A stretch of DNA of 64,000 bases from NCBI GenBank assembly GCA_964389285.1, contig CAYMCZ010000007.1, forward strand, positions 33,899 through 97,898, in the 5' to 3' direction. The DNA is from Alectryocaccobium sp964389285 (GTDB lineage: Bacteria > Bacillota > Clostridia > Lachnospirales > Lachnospiraceae). This document shows positions 60,516 through 64,000 of this stretch, in pieces. The notes under the pieces were generated by a model that did no database searches, was not told the DNA's origin, and saw only the letters and a program-made list of their open reading frames with translations. A program made the translations under genes and the position numbers. Position 1 is the stretch's first letter; every line of letters begins with the position of its first letter.

Positions 60516-60965
60516 ATGAAAGGTTTCGGAAAAGAATTCAAAGAATTCATTACTCGCGGAAACGTAATTGATCTCGCTGTCGCTGTAGTTATCGGCGGCG
60601 CGTTTACAGCCGTGGTGAACGGATTGGTAGAAGGGATCATCATGCCGCTGATATCGCTTCTTTTCGGCGGCGTCAGCTTTGATAAATGGAATATCCCTCT
60701 GGGTACGGGCGAAGACGCGCCTGTGCTGGCTTTCGGATCATTAGTCACCGCAATAATCAGCTTTATCCTTGTAGCTCTTGTCATATTTATCATAGTCAAG
60801 CTTATCAACCGCGCCCGCGAAAAAGCGGAAGCAGCCAAAAGAGCAGAAGAAGCCGCTGCTCCGCCAACCACAAAGGTATGCCCTTACTGCCTGAGCGAAA
60901 TCCCGATCGAGGCGGTAAAGTGTGCATTCTGTACATCTGAACTTGCCAAAGAAGCAGCTCAGTGA
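60516..60965 (+). CDS. mscL: Large-conductance mechanosensitive channel with C-terminal zinc ribbon
   Basis: A 149-residue MscL. The N-terminal amphipathic GFGKEFKEFITRGNVIDLAVAVVIGGAFTAVVNGLV (in parts, 3-38) is TM1 with the pore constriction; TM2 is about 72-93; a charged helix RAREKAEAAKRAEE follows. The usual cytoplasmic bundle is then replaced or extended by a zinc ribbon: CPYCLSEIPIEAVKCAFC (about 125-142). It opens on membrane tension at osmotic downshock. GAGGAGG precedes ATG 60516. The ribbon, a double CxxC module, is of unknown role. Confidence 0.93.
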   Translation: MKGFGKEFKEFITRGNVIDLAVAVVIGGAFTAVVNGLVEGIIMPLISLLFGGVSFDKWNIPLGTGEDAPVLAFGSLVTAIISFILVALVIFIIVKLINRAREKAEAAKRAEEAAAPPTTKVCPYCLSEIPIEAVKCAFCTSELAKEAAQ

Positions 60966-60969
60966 CCAA

Positions 60970-61689
60970 ATGACTGAAAATACAGGAAAAGCCGGAGTTC
61001 CCGAAGAAAACATTTTCTCCAGAACCCGGCTTCTTTTAGGCGAAAATGCCATAAAACGGCTTTCTTCCGCAAGGGTTGCGGTCTTTGGCATAGGCGGCGT
61101 CGGCGGGTACGCGGCCGAAGCCCTTGTCCGCAGCGGAATCGGAGCCATAGATCTTATCGATTCGGATACTGTCGCTCCTTCAAACCTTAACAGACAGATA
61201 ATTGCCCTGGTAAGCAATATCGGCAAACCTAAAGTTTCGGCCATGCGTGACCGCCTGCTGGATATCAATCCCGCCTGCAAAGTCACGGTTCACCGGTTTT
61301 TCTATCTGCCGGAAACCGCTTCTCTTATCGACTTTTCAAAATATGATTATATAGCTGACTGTGTTGATACGGTCAGCGCAAAGCTTTCCATAATAAAAGA
61401 ATCGCAGGACGCAAATGTCCCTGTCATAAGCTCAATGGGAGCCGGAAACAAACTTGATCCCGCCGCCTTTGAGGTAGCGGACATCTATGAAACTTCGGTT
61501 TGTCCTCTGGCAAAAGTCATGCGCCGCGAGTGCAAGGCTCTCGGAATCAAATCCCTTAAATGCGTCTATTCAAAAGAAAAGCCCCTTCCTGTAAAAGAAG
61601 GAGCCATAGGTTCCGTACCCTTTGTACCCGGGGTTTGCGGGCTGATAATAGCCGGGGAGATAGTAAGGGAATTGTCATCCCGAGCGTAG
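60970..61689 (+). CDS. tcdA: tRNA threonylcarbamoyladenosine dehydratase (TcdA/ThiF family)
   Basis: A 239-residue ThiF/E1-like ATP-dependent enzyme that cyclises t6A in tRNA. FGIGGVGGYAAEALVRSGIG near 39-58 binds ATP, DSDTVAPSNLNRQI near 64-77 carries the adenylation arginine, DCVDTVSAKL near 130-139 and GAGNKLDP near 161-168 follow, and SVPFVPGVCGLIIAGE near 216-231 is the family end. I start at ATG 60970, 4 bases after the mscL stop, not upstream inside mscL. The last residues and the stop codon (SSRA-stop) are read from a dispersed repeat copy at 61674-61700. Confidence 0.92.
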   Translation: MTENTGKAGVPEENIFSRTRLLLGENAIKRLSSARVAVFGIGGVGGYAAEALVRSGIGAIDLIDSDTVAPSNLNRQIIALVSNIGKPKVSAMRDRLLDINPACKVTVHRFFYLPETASLIDFSKYDYIADCVDTVSAKLSIIKESQDANVPVISSMGAGNKLDPAAFEVADIYETSVCPLAKVMRRECKALGIKSLKCVYSKEKPLPVKEGAIGSVPFVPGVCGLIIAGEIVRELSSRA

Positions 61690-61743
61690 TCGAGGGATCC
61701 CTTACGGGTTTCCACTGTCATCCCGAGCGTAGTCGAGGGATCC
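61674..61743 (+). repeat. Tandem pair of short dispersed repeats
   Basis: Two identical copies of GTCATCCCGAGCGTAGTCGA+GGGATCC at 61674-61700 and 61717-61743, 16 bases apart, between convergent tcdA and pckA. The first supplies the tcdA stop codon. Confidence 0.9.
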
Positions 61744-61757
61744 CTTCTTTAATTTCC

Positions 61758-63353
61758 TTATTTCCCCAGCGGGCCTGCTTCCGAAATTGCTTTCGGCATG
61801 TCGGGATATTTGCTTGTAAAGTTGTCCTTAAACATCTGTGCGAGCTTCATGGCGCTTGCGTCGTAAGCGGCCTTGTCTTCCCATGTGTCTTTCGGGTTCA
61901 TAAGCTCTGAAGGCACGTTGGGACATGTCTGCGGCACTTCAAGATTGAAGATGTCGTCATGTTTGTATTCAACATTTTCCAGCTCTCCGTTAAGCGCTGC
62001 CGTAACCATCGCCCTTGTATATTTGAGTTTCATACGGCTTCCGAGTTTGCCTTCGCCCGAAGCGGGGCCTCCCGACCAGCCGGTATTTACCAGATAAACT
62101 TTGGTGTTGTAATTATCAATGCGCTCTCCGAGCATTTCAGCGTATACGGAAGCGTTCATGGGCATGAAAGGCTCCCCGAAAAGAGTTGAGAATGTGGGAA
62201 CCGGCTCAACGATTCCTCTTTCAGTGCCCGCAAGCTTTGACGTAAAGCCCGTTACGAAATGATACATTGCGGCATTTCTGTCAAGTTTTGAAATAGGAGG
62301 AAGAACACCAAACGCGTCTGCCGTAAGGAAAATTACAACTTTCGGGATGCCGCCCTCGCCCGGAATCTGTGAGTTTGAGATAAACTCTACCGGGTAGCCC
62401 ACACGGGTATTCTCCGTAAGAGAGCCGTCAAAGAAATCGAATTCTCTCGTATCAGGATCCATGATAACATTCTCGACAAGACTTCCGAAACGGATGGCGT
62501 TATATATTTCGGGCTCATTTTCTTCTTTGAGATTGATGCATTTCGCGTAACATCCGCCCTCGAAGTTAAATATGCCTTCGTCCGACCAGCCGTGTTCGTC
62601 ATCACCGATAAGCTTTCTCGCCGGATCAGCGGAAAGAGTTGTTTTTCCGGTGCCTGAAAGACCGAAAAATACCGCGGTTTCTCTCGTATCGGGATCCATA
62701 TTTGCCGAACAGTGCATCGGAAGAATTCCCTCCTGAGGGAGTACGAAATTCATAACGGAGAATACGCTTTTTTTGATCTCTCCGGAGTACTGGGATCCGG
62801 CGATAAGAACCATTTTCTGCTCATAGTCAACAAGGATAGCCGCTTCGCTGTTTATGCCTTCGACTTCGGGATCGCACTTGAATCCCGGCGCCGCAATTAT
62901 AGTAAAATCAGGATCGCCGTATTGAGCAAGCTCTTCTGCCGTCGGACGGATAAGAAGCTGATGAATAAAGAGATTCTGGCTTGCCATTTCATTGATAATT
63001 CGGAATTTTTTCTGACATTTTTTGTCTGCTCCGGCAAAACCGTCAAAAACATAAATCTCTTTATTTTGAAGGAAAGCCGTCATTTTATCCTTAATGGAGT
63101 TAAATCTCTCCTGAGAAATAGGACGGTTTACCGCTCCCCAGTTGATCACGTCGTGAACGCCGGGCGTGTCAACAATAAATTTATCCTTAGGTGAACGTCC
63201 CGTATATTTGCCTGTCCTTACAACCAGAGCGCCGGTCCTGCTTAACGTGCCCTCGCCCTTTTTGATCGCATCTTCAACCAGTCTCGCCGGCTCAAGATTT
63301 CTGAATACAGTTGCATTAAGAATACCTAATTTCTCTAATCCGCAAGCACTCAT
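61758..63353 (-). CDS. pckA: Phosphoenolpyruvate carboxykinase (ATP)
   Basis: A 531-residue ATP-type PEPCK interconverting oxaloacetate + ATP and PEP + CO2 + ADP. RTGKYTGRSPKDKFIVD near 46-62 is the substrate entry, FFGLSGTGKTTLS near 227-239 the phosphate-binding loop, LIGDDEHGWSDEGIFNFEGGCYAK (in parts, 247-270) the metal-binding kinase-2 motif. In anaerobes it often works toward oxaloacetate. ATG 63353 has AGGAGGT upstream and the family start (MSACGLEKLG); 21 further codons are open. A promoter lies at 63432-63461. Confidence 0.96.
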   Translation of the reverse strand: MSACGLEKLGILNATVFRNLEPARLVEDAIKKGEGTLSRTGALVVRTGKYTGRSPKDKFIVDTPGVHDVINWGAVNRPISQERFNSIKDKMTAFLQNKEIYVFDGFAGADKKCQKKFRIINEMASQNLFIHQLLIRPTAEELAQYGDPDFTIIAAPGFKCDPEVEGINSEAAILVDYEQKMVLIAGSQYSGEIKKSVFSVMNFVLPQEGILPMHCSANMDPDTRETAVFFGLSGTGKTTLSADPARKLIGDDEHGWSDEGIFNFEGGCYAKCINLKEENEPEIYNAIRFGSLVENVIMDPDTREFDFFDGSLTENTRVGYPVEFISNSQIPGEGGIPKVVIFLTADAFGVLPPISKLDRNAAMYHFVTGFTSKLAGTERGIVEPVPTFSTLFGEPFMPMNASVYAEMLGERIDNYNTKVYLVNTGWSGGPASGEGKLGSRMKLKYTRAMVTAALNGELENVEYKHDDIFNLEVPQTCPNVPSELMNPKDTWEDKAAYDASAMKLAQMFKDNFTSKYPDMPKAISEAGPLGK

Positions 63354-63431
63354 CCTGCCTACCTCCTGACATTTACTTTCGTTTAAAAAATATTTATTTA
63401 ACCAGGAATTTCTCATGCCTGATTGTTAGTT

Positions 63432-63461
63432 ATCATATCACTTTATTATAGATATTGTCAA
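63432..63461 (-). promoter_or_regulatory. Promoter of pckA
   Basis: Minus strand TTGACA, 18-base spacer, TATGAT, about 80 bases before the start codon. Confidence 0.7.
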
Positions 63462-64000
63462 TATAATGCTAAGCCGCGTTGCTTTGTTTGAAACAGCTGA
63501 ACTCATGCCCTCCTTATACAATATTTATCAGCAAAAAATGCAGGAATTCCGCAAAACAGACCCGTTCCGGCTGAACTGCCACATAGTGCCTGTCATTCCG
63601 GCGATAAGGATATAATCGGTTCTTCAATACCTTAATAATTTAATTTACGGCCCTCCTCTCCGACTCTTATGACCGCTTGAATTTGCGGAGCCGGTGGCGA
63701 TGATATGCCGCGAAAGACGATTTACTGTTGCAGAGTATAAAGCAGTCTCTTACCAGGCTTTGGCGATAAATTAATAAAAATACAGAAATGTGCGGTGAAA
63801 TGTGGTGGAAATGCATAAAAAGGCAGGAAATATACATGGTACGGTTTTGGAGTGCTGCAGGGCCGGGAGGGCTTGTTTTATGGGGCTTTTTGGGGAGTTT
63901 ACCACATAATGGATGTTTTGTGGTAAAAAATCGCGGCAGATTCAAGGTGAAAATCACAGGTGTTTTCAGGCAAAAACGTCAGGTTGCAGATTACGGAAAC
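63462..64000. other. Right-hand end of the window, no convincing gene
   Basis: About 540 bases in which no coding sequence is convincing; a 96-codon frame at 63667-63957 (minus) has biased composition and no recognisable motif. An inverted repeat TTTACCACA/TGTGGTAAA at about 63898-63927 could be a terminator for a gene reading in from the right. Confidence 0.4.

Noticed and set aside
63667..63957. Minus-strand frame of 96 codons at the right end
   Set aside because: H/F/K-biased composition, no ribosome site, no recognisable domain.

Overview
The window reads as a chromosome segment of an anaerobic Clostridia-type bacterium (Bacillota). Supporting signs are strong AGGAGG-type ribosome binding sites, sigma-A promoters with 16-18 bp spacers, the rimP-nusA-ylxR-ylxQ-infB-rbfA-nrnA-truB-ribF and dgt-dnaG-rpoD gene orders, an ATP-type PEP carboxykinase, an NBD-free [FeFe]-hydrogenase-like sensor and B12-dependent fermentation genes. 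Species cannot be named from the sequence.

Region 1 (1-16.8 kb) is a catabolic cluster closely matching the nicotinate fermentation pathway described in Eubacterium barkeri. Read on the minus strand from a promoter at 15.75 kb the order is dmdA, dmdB, mgm, mii, a GlmL/MutL-type reactivase, dml, an Fe-S serine-dehydratase-like enzyme (candidate Hmd), hgd, then an NCS1 permease, a DUF1185 protein, an enamidase, a second enamidase-like protein that has lost most metal ligands, and the start of a ferredoxin-domain protein cut by the window edge (candidate 6-hydroxynicotinate reductase). Together these convert tetrahydro-6-oxonicotinate through 2-formylglutarate, 2-(hydroxymethyl)glutarate, 2-methyleneglutarate, 3-methylitaconate, dimethylmaleate and dimethylmalate to propionate and pyruvate. 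A divergent LysR regulator with a CGTAT-N11-ATACG site sits at the head.

Region 2 (16.9-26.3 kb) holds a DUF6273 protein, a structured inverted-repeat element, a cysteine-rich small protein, NADP-type glutamate dehydrogenase, an unrecognised HTH protein, a small lipoprotein, a citrate synthase-SseB-split transketolase operon and tRNA-Thr(CGT).

Region 3 (26.4-34.6 kb) has a secreted beta-propeller protein, a three-gene candidate H2-sensing cassette (2Fe-2S protein, HydS-like sensor, SpoIIE-type phosphatase), and a PadR-controlled envelope operon bracketed by two copies of a dispersed repeat.

Region 4 (34.5-46.5 kb) is housekeeping: malQ, ribF, truB, nrnA, rbfA, infB, ylxQ, ylxR, nusA, rimP, then rplA, rplK, nusG, secE, rpmG, all on the minus strand. 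rplJ/rplL do not follow rplA.

Region 5 (46.5-64 kb) has a methylthioribose-phosphate salvage operon (mtnA, class II aldolase) that includes an isolated Hsp70 substrate-binding domain, the RNase P RNA, maf, trmK, a DUF4143 ATPase, rpoD-dnaG-dgt, a hydrolase/acyltransferase/zinc-ribbon membrane protein trio, mazG-like, mscL with an added zinc ribbon, tcdA and pckA. Short GTCATCC-GAGCG-AGTCGA-GGATCC repeats are scattered through regions 3-5 and supply the 3' ends of two genes.
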